64,000 nucleotides of DNA from Jeotgalibacillus alimentarius (GTDB taxonomy: Bacteria; Bacillota; Bacilli; Bacillales; Jeotgalibacillaceae), in NCBI RefSeq assembly GCF_000829445.1, contig NZ_JXRQ01000029.1:186001-250000 (forward strand), read 5' to 3'. Both the position numbers and the translations under genes were made by a program. Of this stretch, positions 47,309 to 56,256 are shown in pieces. Numbering within the stretch: position 1 is the stretch's first letter; every line of letters starts with the position of its first letter. The notes beneath the pieces are model-generated. The model was not told the origin of the DNA. It worked only from the letters and a program-made list of their open reading frames with translations, and made no database searches.

Positions 47309-48016
47309 TTAGTAGGCCCCTTTTCTCTGCAAAACATATAGTATGCTTTTTACTAGGATTTTCACATCCAGTGTCAGGGATTGATGGTGAATATAGTAGA
47401 GTTCAATATCCACCCGTTCAGGGTATCCTACTTCACTCCGGCCGCATACCTGCCAGTAACCGGTTACGCCCGGCTCTACAGATAGAAACTCCCCGGAACG
47501 GTCTCCGTATTTTTTCAGTTCCTCTTCTACAACCGGTCTTGGTCCGACCAGACTCATTTCTCCTTTGAGCACGTTAATCAACTGAGGAAGCTCATCCAGG
47601 CTCGTCTTTCTGAGAAATCTGCCGATGCGTGTGATTCTAGGATCATCCTCAGGTTCGAGCTTGAAGTTGTTTTCAAGATATTTTTTATAAAGAATATCAT
47701 TATTTTTCAAGTATTCTTCCGCATTCATCACCATTGACCGGAACTTATAAATATAGAATTCCTTTCCGTTTTTTCCGAGTCTGCGCTGTTTGAAGAATAC
47801 AGGGCCTTTTCCTTCTCCGAAAAGATACGTTGCCGCAATGCACAATAGCAGAGGGGATAAAATGATTAATCCCGCTATCGCGCCCATCACATCAATGATC
47901 CTTTTAACCAACAGGTAGGTCTTATGCTTATTCAGTAAGTGAACATTTTTTCTGACTGGTGTTTTATAAGGGACTGCAATTGGTGCAGGTACTTCTCTTT
48001 CTCTATCCATTCTCAT
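47309..48016 (-). CDS. Initiating sugar-phosphate transferase (polyprenol-phosphate)
   Basis: This enzyme starts EPS repeat-unit synthesis by moving a sugar-1-phosphate to undecaprenyl phosphate. It has one membrane helix (about 45-65) and the bacterial sugar transferase motifs VKRIIDVMGA, FYIYKFRSMVMNAE, DDPRITRIGRFLRKTSLDELPQLINVLKGEMSLVGPRPV and GVTGYWQVCGRS. ATG 48016 follows GAGAGGG by about 7 nt. The first sugar (galactose, glucose or an N-acetylhexosamine) cannot be told. Confidence 0.92.
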   Translation of the reverse strand: MRMDREREVPAPIAVPYKTPVRKNVHLLNKHKTYLLVKRIIDVMGAIAGLIILSPLLLCIAATYLFGEGKGPVFFKQRRLGKNGKEFYIYKFRSMVMNAEEYLKNNDILYKKYLENNFKLEPEDDPRITRIGRFLRKTSLDELPQLINVLKGEMSLVGPRPVVEEELKKYGDRSGEFLSVEPGVTGYWQVCGRSEVGYPERVDIELYYIHHQSLTLDVKILVKSILYVLQRKGAY

Positions 48017-48044
48017 GATCTTCACCCTCTCTGACAATATTTTC

Positions 48045-48905
48045 TTATGAAGAGATCAAATAATGGGTCAGAAATTCTTCCAGTGCTTCGCTCCAGCGCC
48101 TGACCTCTGCAAAACCATTCTCTCTCCAACTGCCATGGTCGAGAATTGAATACGAAGGACGTTTTGCCGGACTTTTAAAGTCTTCGGTTTTGCAAGGTGT
48201 AACAGAGACGTCTTTACCCGCAAGATAGAAGATCTCCTGAGCAAATTCATACCAGGAACAGCTTCCTGAGTTCGATAGATGATAAAGGCCGAATTGGTCT
48301 GTGACGATCAGCTTTGCAATCGCATCTGCCAGATCACCTGTATAAGTCGGTGAGCCGAACTGATCATTGACGACTGTGACTGTCTGTGTAAGATCACCTG
48401 CTTCAAGTATTTTTTTCACAAAATTATTGCCATACCTTCCGTAAAGCCATGAAGTCCGGACAATGAAGTAGTCGCTGAGAATGTCTCTGACGTATTCTTC
48501 ACCCTTAAGTTTGGACTCTCCGTAGATACTTAGCGGATTCGGTGTTTCCTCTTCACTGATTGGGTGTTGTGAGGTTCCGTCGAACACATAATCCGTGCTG
48601 ATATATACCATTTTTGCCCCGATTTCTTTCACTGCCAGTGCCACATTTTTTGTTCCAACTGCGTTCACCTGAAACGCTTTTTCAGGCTCCTGCTCAGCAC
48701 GATTTACATCTGTGTAAGCTGCAGCATGAATGACTATATCCGGTTTGCAGCTAGTGAATATATGTTGAACTTCAATAGGATTAGTAACATCAAGTTCAAG
48801 CCGGCTGAACCCTGTTACTTCATGTCCTTCATTCATCAGCACGTGACATAATTCCTGTCCCAGCTGACCTTTACTGCCGGTCACAATCACTTTTAATGGG
48901 CGCAT
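48045..48905 (-). CDS. rmlD: dTDP-4-dehydrorhamnose reductase
   Basis: This is the last step of dTDP-L-rhamnose synthesis, an NADPH-dependent reduction. It has the SDR nucleotide motif VTGSKGQLGQEL, the characteristic AAYTDVNRAEQEPE, STDYVFDG, YGESKLKGE active site and RTSWLYGRYGNNFV. About 286 aa is standard. It overlaps rmlB by 13 nt, so rmlC-rmlB-rmlD are read as one unit. Confidence 0.95.
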   Translation of the reverse strand: MRPLKVIVTGSKGQLGQELCHVLMNEGHEVTGFSRLELDVTNPIEVQHIFTSCKPDIVIHAAAYTDVNRAEQEPEKAFQVNAVGTKNVALAVKEIGAKMVYISTDYVFDGTSQHPISEEETPNPLSIYGESKLKGEEYVRDILSDYFIVRTSWLYGRYGNNFVKKILEAGDLTQTVTVVNDQFGSPTYTGDLADAIAKLIVTDQFGLYHLSNSGSCSWYEFAQEIFYLAGKDVSVTPCKTEDFKSPAKRPSYSILDHGSWRENGFAEVRRWSEALEEFLTHYLISS

Positions 48906-49915
48906 AACTGATCACCGGATTTCTTTGGATGATAGGTTACGTATGAGCCATTCATTATATTTTTCCACCATCCTTCGTTTTCCAGATACCATTCTACCGT
49001 TTCTTTCAGACCCTCTTCGAAATAGTAGGAAGGTTTCCATCCGAGCTCTGTTGTAATCTTCGTTGGATCGATTGCATAGCGCTTGTCATGACCGGGACGA
49101 TCCGCCACGTATGTGATCAGATCCTTTGACACATTCAGCTGATCAGTAATCATCTGAACAATCTCGTTATTTGTTTTTTCATTGTGTCCGCCGATGTTGT
49201 ATACTTCACCCGGTCTGCCTTTATGAACGACGAGATCTATTGCCTGGCAGTGATCTCTGACATGGAGCCAGTCCCGGACATTACTGCCATCACCGTAGAT
49301 CGGCAGTTCTTTCCCCTGCAGCGCATTTGTGATTAATAGTGGAATCAGTTTTTCAGGAAAGTGATTAGGTCCGTAATTGTTTGAGCATCTTGTAATATTT
49401 ACATTCATGCCGTATGTTTCGTGATAGGCTTTAACGAGTAAGTCCGCTGCTGTTTTACTGGCTGAATAAGGACTGCTTGGTGCAAGAGGTGTTTCTTCAG
49501 TAAAGTACCCCGTTTCTCCAAGACTTCCATATACCTCATCAGTGGAGACCTGAACGAATTTGCTGATACCATATGCTCTTGCTGCATCAAGCAGACATTG
49601 CGTACCCAGGACATTCGTTTTGACGAATACGTCCGGTCCTGTAATACTCCTGTCTACATGAGACTCAGCTGCAAAGTTAACAATGGTATCAATGCTGTAC
49701 TGCTCAAGGATCAGATCCACCAGTTCTCTATTTGCAATGCTGCCTTTTACAAATACATAGTTTGCATGTCCCTCCACCTCTTCAAGATTGTAGAGGTTCC
49801 CTGCATAAGTGAGTACATCAAGATTGACTACAAAATGATCTGACTCCCCGCTCATCAGGTGTTTGACAAAGTTACTTCCAATAAAACCTGCTCCGCCGGT
49901 AACAAGATATCTCAT
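48893..49915 (-). CDS. rmlB: dTDP-glucose 4,6-dehydratase
   Basis: This enzyme makes dTDP-4-keto-6-deoxyglucose. Motifs are VTGGAGFIGSNFVKHL, AAESHVDRSI, VSTDEVYGSLG, YSASKTAADLLV and NNYGPNHFPEKLIPLLI. At 340 aa the length is as expected. It overlaps the neighbouring rml genes at both ends, showing tight coupling within the rmlC-rmlB-rmlD unit. Confidence 0.96.
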   Translation of the reverse strand: MRYLVTGGAGFIGSNFVKHLMSGESDHFVVNLDVLTYAGNLYNLEEVEGHANYVFVKGSIANRELVDLILEQYSIDTIVNFAAESHVDRSITGPDVFVKTNVLGTQCLLDAARAYGISKFVQVSTDEVYGSLGETGYFTEETPLAPSSPYSASKTAADLLVKAYHETYGMNVNITRCSNNYGPNHFPEKLIPLLITNALQGKELPIYGDGSNVRDWLHVRDHCQAIDLVVHKGRPGEVYNIGGHNEKTNNEIVQMITDQLNVSKDLITYVADRPGHDKRYAIDPTKITTELGWKPSYYFEEGLKETVEWYLENEGWWKNIMNGSYVTYHPKKSGDQLCAH

Positions 49916-50478
49916 GACTTAACCCCCTCCCAAGTGAAATCATATTCTGCCTGATCGAATAATGGATGGTTCCTGTCTTTATCTGATAAAACAGGCTTCG
50001 ATACAGGCCAGCTGATGCCAATTAACGGATCATTCCACACAAACCCTCTATCGTGTTCTCCTGAGTACACTTCATCGACCTTATATTGAACTTCAGTATC
50101 AGGTACCAGTGTACAAAATCCGTGAGCAAATCCCTTTGGCACCAAAAGCTGTCTCTTATTTTCCGCAGTAAGTATATATCCCTCCCACTCTCCGAAAGTC
50201 GGGGAGTTCTTTCTGATATCCACAATGACATCGAAAATTGCTCCATTTGTAACTCTTAATAATTTTGCCTGCGCTTTTGGTTTCAATTGATAATGCATAC
50301 CCCGGATCGTTCCGGCATGTCTGGAAAGCGAATGATTTTCCTGTACAACATCCATCACCACCCCATGTTCTTCAAGCAGCTTTTTTTTATAACTCTCCAT
50401 GAAATACCCTCTGCTGTCCTGAAACAGATCAGGTTCAACCAGCAGTGCGTCTTCAAACTTTGTCTTTATCACTTTCAT
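49912..50478 (-). CDS. rmlC: dTDP-4-dehydrorhamnose 3,5-epimerase
   Basis: This cupin enzyme epimerises dTDP-4-keto-6-deoxyglucose at C3 and C5. It shows the RmlC pattern FQDSRGYFMESY, QENHSLSRHAGTIRGMHYQLKPKAQAKLLRV, the catalytic IRGMHYQ histidine, VPKGFAHGFCTL and the C-terminal NDPLIGISWP. It is 188 aa long. It overlaps rmlB by 4 nt and is the first rml gene in the operon. Confidence 0.95.
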   Translation of the reverse strand: MKVIKTKFEDALLVEPDLFQDSRGYFMESYKKKLLEEHGVVMDVVQENHSLSRHAGTIRGMHYQLKPKAQAKLLRVTNGAIFDVIVDIRKNSPTFGEWEGYILTAENKRQLLVPKGFAHGFCTLVPDTEVQYKVDEVYSGEHDRGFVWNDPLIGISWPVSKPVLSDKDRNHPLFDQAEYDFTWEGVKS

Positions 50479-50493
50479 TGGATGACTCTCCCC

Positions 50494-51531
50494 TCACTTC
50501 ACACGCATCATGCTGTGGATTGAATGTTTTTTGCCAAAAAAGATTTCATGCAGCCAATCGTCCAGTGAATACTTTTCGTATACTTCTTCAGGAGGTTTCA
50601 CGTACTCCTGATAAATAAATAACGGGTCAATGACAGGTGCGTGACGATCTATAATCGACATATTTTCAGCGTTATACAGATCATAGTTTTTGATTGATTC
50701 ATTTGTTGTGATCAATTTTTTATGCGCTCCGAACACTTCAATTGTTCTCATTGTCAGACCGTTTTGCTTTGGCCTTTCAATATCAGCAATAACTCTGGAT
50801 CTGTTAAAGAGCTGAGTGATCTCTTCTTTAGACAACTTGTCGTATTTCAGTTCAGCCTTACCATATTTTCTGATATCCCTGTCACCCAGCCGCTTTAAGT
50901 AATACAGTTTTTTGCTCGGATAATAATGATAAAAGTAAAAATTCAGATTTTTCTCTTTAAGCTGACGTTCAATGCGCTTTAACACACTGAATCTGTCCGT
51001 ATGCACAGTACCGATAAAGAGAACGTCAATGTCCTGAATCACCTTTGTCTCAGCTGACTTTCTGTATTCATCAATGAAAAACAAAGGCCGGAACTGCATG
51101 TCCCCGTATTGTTCAGCATCACTTTTATCGAATGTATAAACCGCATCAAAGCTGTTTTTAATTACTTTGGAGTTCGGTGAGTAATTTAACGCATCCCATA
51201 AATACAGAATGAATTTTGCCTGTTTATGTGCCTGTCTCAAACGTTCTATATGAACGTTTGAAATGACTTCCCCTTTAATGACAAAGATAAAATCATAATT
51301 CCGGTGTTTCGTTTTTTCTATTATATTGTTGTAATATGCGTTGTTCTTTGGTGCGAGCAGCTTGCGATTCACTCTGATCAATGACTTTGTCAGAAAATCA
51401 TTTTCAGGGCGCTCATCAAAGTAATCCACTTCACAGCCAAAGGATTCAAGCTTCTGGCGGATCTCTTTTTCATAACCGAAGAAGCTGGCTGAAATCATCA
51501 GGATTTTTTTACCTCTGTAGAGCGCATTCAT
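50494..51531 (-). CDS. CgeB-like glycosyltransferase
   Basis: This soluble 345-aa protein has a GT-B-like arrangement: an N-terminal half ILMISASFFGYEKEIRQKL...FDERPEN and a C-terminal half with DVLFIGTVHTDR, SRVIADIERPKQNGLTMRTIEVFGAHKKLITTN, the pattern of CgeB/maturation glycosyltransferases. It probably adds one sugar of the repeat unit. Its ATG overlaps the upstream epimerase stop by 4 nt. Donor and acceptor are unknown. Confidence 0.78.
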   Translation of the reverse strand: MNALYRGKKILMISASFFGYEKEIRQKLESFGCEVDYFDERPENDFLTKSLIRVNRKLLAPKNNAYYNNIIEKTKHRNYDFIFVIKGEVISNVHIERLRQAHKQAKFILYLWDALNYSPNSKVIKNSFDAVYTFDKSDAEQYGDMQFRPLFFIDEYRKSAETKVIQDIDVLFIGTVHTDRFSVLKRIERQLKEKNLNFYFYHYYPSKKLYYLKRLGDRDIRKYGKAELKYDKLSKEEITQLFNRSRVIADIERPKQNGLTMRTIEVFGAHKKLITTNESIKNYDLYNAENMSIIDRHAPVIDPLFIYQEYVKPPEEVYEKYSLDDWLHEIFFGKKHSIHSMMRVK

Positions 51532-52658
51532 TTGTATAATCCCTTTTCTTTCATTTCCAGCATCGCATGCTCATAGCGATCCTCTTCTACTTCCTGACTG
51601 TTCACCCACTCTGTAAACTTTTTAATTCCTTCATTAAAAGAATACGAAGGCGTGAATGAAAGAGCTCCTGTCACTTTATTTAAGTCAGCGAAATTATGAC
51701 GGATATCACCAAGTCTGTAATGACCGCTCACCTGATAGGTCACATCTGACCCGTAATGGTGAAGCAGTGCACGCGCGACCTCTGTCACACTGACCGCTCG
51801 TCCGGTTCCTACGTTGAATACCTGATGATTTGCTTCTTCACGTTCAATCGCTTTAACAGTAGCTTCTGTCACATCATCAATATAGACAAAGTCCCGGCTT
51901 TCTTCTCCATCTTCAAAGATCATAAGGTTATTGCCATTTTTAATTCTTGTTGAGAAGATAGACAAAATTCCTGTATACGGATTTTTAAGTGATTGACCAG
52001 GTCCGTATACATTCTGATATCTGAGTGCAACAGCCGGAATACTGAGTGATTTTCCTGTCAGCATGACCAGGTTTTCCTGTCCGAACTTTGTAAAACCATA
52101 GATGGAAAGCGGATTAATCCGTGAATCTTCAGAAGTGGCAAGAACTGTTACATCGCGTGAACACTTAGGACACTTTGCTGAAAAATCACCTTTTGCCAGA
52201 TCTTCATCAGAGCGGCTGTCCGGGAATACTTCCCCGTGTTCTTCACAGACATATTTGCCTTCACCGTAAATCGCTCTTGATGACGCTACGACAATTTTTT
52301 TCACCTGATGCTGATTTTCAGCAATCACATTCAATAAGTTCACCGTACCGTTAATATTCACATCAATATATTTCTCCACTTCATACATTGACTGTCCTGT
52401 GCCTGTTTCAGCAGCAAGGTGGACGACTACATCTACATCCTTCACAGCTAATTGAAGATCTTCTTTGTTACGTACATCTCCAAAGATGAATTCCACACGG
52501 TTTTTGATCCGCTGGAATAATTCAGACTTCTGAGGATCGTCTCCATGAATCTGTGGTGAAAGATTATCTATGACCCTCACCCTGTATCCTTTCTCTAATA
52601 ATTTCATAGATAATGAACTGCCAATGAATCCCGCTCCACCTGTAATTAATATTCGCAT
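51528..52658 (-). CDS. NDP-sugar epimerase with zinc-finger-like insert (dTDP-L-rhamnose 4-epimerase type)
   Basis: This is an extended SDR: ILITGGAGFIGSSL, VVHLAAETGTGQS, the active-site tyrosine in SIYGFTKFGQENL and RYQNVYGPGQSL. It carries an insert of about 45 residues with paired cysteines (CEEHG... and CPKC). As I recall, this feature marks the dTDP-L-rhamnose 4-epimerase group (making dTDP-6-deoxy-L-talose), which would fit the rml genes here. The start is ATG 52658 behind GGAGGG. It is the first gene of the second polysaccharide locus, downstream of a SinR-type palindrome. Confidence 0.75.
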   Translation of the reverse strand: MRILITGGAGFIGSSLSMKLLEKGYRVRVIDNLSPQIHGDDPQKSELFQRIKNRVEFIFGDVRNKEDLQLAVKDVDVVVHLAAETGTGQSMYEVEKYIDVNINGTVNLLNVIAENQHQVKKIVVASSRAIYGEGKYVCEEHGEVFPDSRSDEDLAKGDFSAKCPKCSRDVTVLATSEDSRINPLSIYGFTKFGQENLVMLTGKSLSIPAVALRYQNVYGPGQSLKNPYTGILSIFSTRIKNGNNLMIFEDGEESRDFVYIDDVTEATVKAIEREEANHQVFNVGTGRAVSVTEVARALLHHYGSDVTYQVSGHYRLGDIRHNFADLNKVTGALSFTPSYSFNEGIKKFTEWVNSQEVEEDRYEHAMLEMKEKGLYK

Positions 52659-52686
52659 GTCTGTCCCTCCACTCGTTATTCTCAAT

Positions 52687-52787
52687 AAAGAACATTAGGG
52701 GTAAAAAATAAATCCATTTGTGTCGGATATTTCGTTCTTTAAAAAGAACATTTTTCATATTGTAAACCGATTTTTTTATAAATGCAA
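52687..52787 (-). promoter_or_regulatory. Promoter of the second polysaccharide locus with SinR-type operator
   Basis: GTTCTTTAAAAAGAAC at 52734-52749 is a 16-bp SinR-type inverted repeat like that at 37234. On the minus strand TTGCAT (52787-52782) and TACAAT (52764-52759) are 17 bp apart, placing the palindrome at about the start of transcription. Another half-site AAAGAAC is at 52687-52693, close to the first start codon. Confidence 0.75.
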
Positions 52788-52857
52788 CATGATTACGCAA
52801 TTTTTTTCTTAATCTTTCTTTTTATTTCCTTTTGACTGTCATTGTGTCGCTTTTTAT

Positions 52858-52959
52858 CTATAAAACTTTCTTTATCAGTACGATCAGCAGTACCCAAAAC
52901 GGCGCTGTAAATATCACACCAAGTACGCACCCCTTTGAAAAACCGGATTTTTCACTCAT
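52858..52959 (-). CDS. 33-aa single-helix membrane peptide
   Basis: A short open frame starts with ATG 52959 behind a perfect AGGAGGA (spacing about 8 nt) and ends TAG at 52858. The product begins MSEKSGFSKGCVLGVIF and consists of a short polar N-terminus, one hydrophobic segment of about 19 residues and a KKVL tail. I do not recognise it. It lies alone between the SinR-boxed promoter of the polysaccharide operon and the opposite-strand glycosyltransferase gene. The strong ribosome binding site and clean membrane profile argue that it is real; its role is unknown. Confidence 0.6.
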   Translation of the reverse strand: MSEKSGFSKGCVLGVIFTAPFWVLLIVLIKKVL

Positions 52960-53042
52960 ATTTTGTGTCCTCCTGACAGCATCCAATCTTATGTAATTTG
53001 ATTCTAGTGTAATTCATTTGAAGAAAAAATACTATACCATTC

Positions 53043-53105
53043 GTTCTTTATGTAGAATATTTCTGTAAAAGACTTCTTTTTTTTAGCTTTATTCTTTATA
53101 ATGAA
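53043..53105 (+). promoter_or_regulatory. Candidate SinR-controlled promoter of the glycosyltransferase gene
   Basis: GTTCTTT lies at 53043-53049. ATTCTTTATAATGAAC at 53091-53105 has a TATAAT -10 (53097-53102) and closely resembles the -10 region of the Pel-locus promoter. No convincing -35 is seen. Confidence 0.55.
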
Positions 53106-53135
53106 CAAAATAGTTACATTACAAGGAGTGATTTG

Positions 53136-54260
53136 ATGAAAATACTGTTGCTTGGCGTACAAAAAATCAAATTTATGCCCTACATCGACTTTTACCTGAG
53201 TAATCTGGACACCGAACAACACGATATTCACTTATTGTACTGGAACCGTGACAAACAGGAGGATGTCGCAATTACTGAAAATATCACGCTTCATGAATTC
53301 TCTCACGTGCAGGAAGATGAAGTGTCGAAGATCAGAAAGATAAAAGGATTCATTAAATATCGCAGGCGCGCACTTGAACTGATCAGAAAAGAACGGTTTG
53401 ATTTTATTATTGTACTTAATACAGCTACGGGTTTTCTCGTACAGGATCTTTTATGGAGCACTTACCGTAAGAAATATATTTATGACTACAGAGACCCTAC
53501 TCATGAGAACTTATTCTGGTACAAGTGGCTGGTAGGAAGAATCGCGAGGCATTCTCACGTAACTTTTGTAAGCTCGGACGGCTTCCGAAAATTTCTGCCT
53601 CTATACGAGCACATTCACACTTCACATAACCTGATTTCTGAAGCACTGCTTAAAAGAGAGATCAGAAACCAGCAGCAGAGAACACAAAACCCTATCAGAA
53701 TAAGATATTGGGGCATGATCAGAGATGAGGAAATGAACAAGGCGCTGATCAATAAACTTGCGAACGACCTCAGGTTTGAATTGCATTACAATGGGCGTAT
53801 GCAGAAAACAGGTAAAAACCTCCAGAATTTTTGCAGAGAGCAGCAGATCAACAATGTGTTTTTTCACGGCTCCTATCTGCCTGATGAGCGATATCAGTTT
53901 ATAGAAGAAACAGATATTCTTCATAATGTATATAAAGAAGATAAACTGCTGTCCCAGGCGATGGGGAATAAGTTTTATGATGGAGTTATTCATTATATTC
54001 CTCAGATCCTCACTGCGGGTTCCTTCATGGGAGCAAAAGGTTCAGAAAGTGGAACGGGAATTGAGTATGACCCTCAGGACCCTGATTTTGCTGACAAACT
54101 GTATCACTATTACACTTCAATGAACTGGAACGAATTTATCCGGAATTGCGACAGCTGCCTGGATCAGATTCTGACGGAGTATTCACAGGGACAGCAAATG
54201 TTGTGGAATATATTTGATACTCACCCTGAACCAGTACAGCATTCAAAGGCAACATCGTAA
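53136..54260 (+). CDS. Glycosyltransferase (GT4-like), opposite strand
   Basis: This soluble 375-aa protein has a GT-B-like layout: KILLLGVQKIKFMPYIDFYL, HDIHLLYWNRD and FVSSDGFRKFLP in the first half. The second half contains IRIRYWGMIRDEEMNKALI, LHYNGRMQKTGKNL, NNVFFHGSYLPDERYQFIEETDILHNVY, NKFYDGVIHYIPQI and GIEYDPQD, resembling the donor-binding half of GT4 enzymes. It is transcribed away from the main locus but has SinR-like half-sites at its promoter, so it probably acts on the same polymer. AAGGAG lies before ATG 53136. Confidence 0.75.
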   Translation: MKILLLGVQKIKFMPYIDFYLSNLDTEQHDIHLLYWNRDKQEDVAITENITLHEFSHVQEDEVSKIRKIKGFIKYRRRALELIRKERFDFIIVLNTATGFLVQDLLWSTYRKKYIYDYRDPTHENLFWYKWLVGRIARHSHVTFVSSDGFRKFLPLYEHIHTSHNLISEALLKREIRNQQQRTQNPIRIRYWGMIRDEEMNKALINKLANDLRFELHYNGRMQKTGKNLQNFCREQQINNVFFHGSYLPDERYQFIEETDILHNVYKEDKLLSQAMGNKFYDGVIHYIPQILTAGSFMGAKGSESGTGIEYDPQDPDFADKLYHYYTSMNWNEFIRNCDSCLDQILTEYSQGQQMLWNIFDTHPEPVQHSKATS

Positions 54261-54311
54261 ATAGAAATGCTGAAGGCGCTTGTTCAGCTCCGACAGGCAT
54301 AAGTCGCACAT

Positions 54312-54346
54312 AAAAAGGGCCGGGACATTTTCGTCTCAGCCCTTTT
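54312..54346. terminator. Bidirectional terminator
   Basis: AAAAGGGCCGGGAC pairs imperfectly with GTCTCAGCCCTTTT between convergent genes. Confidence 0.8.
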
Positions 54347-54350
54347 CCTA

Positions 54351-56135
54351 TTAGTCTATATACTGATCGAAAAACGCCAGCACTTCCTCATATACTTTCA
54401 TTTCATTTGCTTTCTTTGAGAAGCCATGCCCCTCGTCATCGAGCACGAGGTATTGCACGTCTCTTCCCTTCCCTTTCAGCGCTTCAACAATCTGATCCGA
54501 TTCAGCTTTCACAACACGCGGATCTTTTGCACCCTGAATGACAAACATCGGTTTTGTCATTGAATCCAGGTATTCAATCGGTGAGTCTTCAGTCAGCTTT
54601 TCTTTATCCTCAACCGGATCTCCCACCCACTGCTTCATGACAGGCTTCCAGTGCTCCGGTACTGACTCGATAAAGCTGAACAGGTTACATGGTCCGAAGA
54701 TATCAACGACTGCTTTAAAATAATCAGCATGACGGCCGTGCAGCAGCAGCGCCATATATCCGCCATAGCTACCGCCCATCAGCAATACTTTATCACGGTC
54801 AGCAAGTCCTTTTTTGAACAGGTACTCAAGACCCTCGATATTATCCAGGCGCGGCCCGTGACCCCAGTCACCTTCAACCATTTTGGAGAATTTCAGACCA
54901 TATCCGGTTGACCCTCTGAAGTTAGGTGTGAAAATGCTGTAGCCACGGTAGACAAGGAACTGGAACAGTGAACGGAACGTCGCACGCTCTGCAGCCTGCG
55001 GTCCGCCGTGAGGCCATAGGATCACATGACCATTGCTATTTTCAGGCTTTGCTTTGAAAAACTGCGCTTCAATTTCAAGTCCGTCAAATGACTTGTATGT
55101 ATGCAGCTCAGGTTCTGCCATATCTTCCTCTTTCACACCCGGCACATTATACTTTGTCAGCTGCTTCCATTGTCCGTCTTTTCTCATATAAAGGTTTGCC
55201 GGTCTGACAGCTGTTCTCCCTGCTAAATACAGGTTACCTGAATCAGCCACCTTTAATTCGGCAATCTCAGTTGTCGGAATGTCAATTTCATTCAGCGATT
55301 CTTCCTTCAGGTCGAACTGATACAGCTTATCTTTGACTCCTTTTTCAGCGCGGATATACAAACTGTTTGATGACTGATCATAATAGACTGAATCAAAATC
55401 CTCTTTCTCAATGGCAGCCACTTTTTCAAATGACTCATTTTCGAGGTTAAAGCGTGCCAGGTAAGAGAAATCTTCACCGTAGTTTGTTGTGAAATAGATC
55501 AGTGTGTCTGATACAAATTCCACACCTGAGACTGTATGCTGTTCTTCACGATCCGGTGTCAGATACACTTCCTGACCATCTTTTTTCACAAAAGCAAGCA
55601 CGTAGGTGTTAGCATAATGTTTTACATAGACAAACGACTGTTCATCAGGACTTTTTGCAGTAAGATAGGTTGCTGCGTCCCCGCCTTCATGAATCACCTT
55701 TTCTTCTTTTTCCTTCATATCATAGCAGTAGGATTTCAAGTATGTCTGATCTTCTTTTGTTGATGTATAATACAGTCTTTCTCCGTCTTTACTGAGATCA
55801 AGTCCCATATGACGGGCACCTTCATGTGTACGAACCGGCTCAAGACTGCCACCCTGGGGCGGGACAGCGTATATTTGTCCATTTTCGTCCCCGTCATTGT
55901 CCATAACTGCGAGAAGATAGCGTCCCTGCTTATCATAAGCCAGCTGTGAACAGCTCTGGTTATGAAAACTGAGCGGATAAGGAAAAGCATTCGGCAGATC
56001 CATCGCCCAAAGATTGTATTTCCCATTCAGATTCGTGCTGAATACCAGCTGCGACTCTTCCTTGTTCACTGTAAATGTCTGAATCCCGAATGTCTGGAAA
56101 AAGTTCTCCACATCCGGCTGTCTGAATTGAATCAT
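54351..56135 (-). CDS. S9-family serine peptidase (acylaminoacyl/prolyl oligopeptidase type)
   Basis: An N-terminal beta-propeller (about residues 20-330, with repeated LAYDKQGRYLL-like blades) precedes an alpha/beta hydrolase domain. The catalytic serine is in MGGSYGGYMALL (about 456), the aspartate in VIQGAKDPRV and the histidine in DDEGHGFSK. There is no signal peptide, so it is a cytosolic peptidase that cleaves short peptides. At 594 aa the length is typical. GGGAGG precedes the ATG. It stands alone and converges on the glycosyltransferase gene. Confidence 0.92.
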   Translation of the reverse strand: MIQFRQPDVENFFQTFGIQTFTVNKEESQLVFSTNLNGKYNLWAMDLPNAFPYPLSFHNQSCSQLAYDKQGRYLLAVMDNDGDENGQIYAVPPQGGSLEPVRTHEGARHMGLDLSKDGERLYYTSTKEDQTYLKSYCYDMKEKEEKVIHEGGDAATYLTAKSPDEQSFVYVKHYANTYVLAFVKKDGQEVYLTPDREEQHTVSGVEFVSDTLIYFTTNYGEDFSYLARFNLENESFEKVAAIEKEDFDSVYYDQSSNSLYIRAEKGVKDKLYQFDLKEESLNEIDIPTTEIAELKVADSGNLYLAGRTAVRPANLYMRKDGQWKQLTKYNVPGVKEEDMAEPELHTYKSFDGLEIEAQFFKAKPENSNGHVILWPHGGPQAAERATFRSLFQFLVYRGYSIFTPNFRGSTGYGLKFSKMVEGDWGHGPRLDNIEGLEYLFKKGLADRDKVLLMGGSYGGYMALLLHGRHADYFKAVVDIFGPCNLFSFIESVPEHWKPVMKQWVGDPVEDKEKLTEDSPIEYLDSMTKPMFVIQGAKDPRVVKAESDQIVEALKGKGRDVQYLVLDDEGHGFSKKANEMKVYEEVLAFFDQYID

Positions 56136-56256
56136 ATGATTTAATCCTCCCTGTTTGTTTCGTCCTCCGTAATATTCTATTTGTTGGGGTAAAAGTCCTT
56201 TTTTTGCCGAAAATTAGTTTTGCTTATGGCAGTTCTTGCAGCAGAATGTGCGGATA

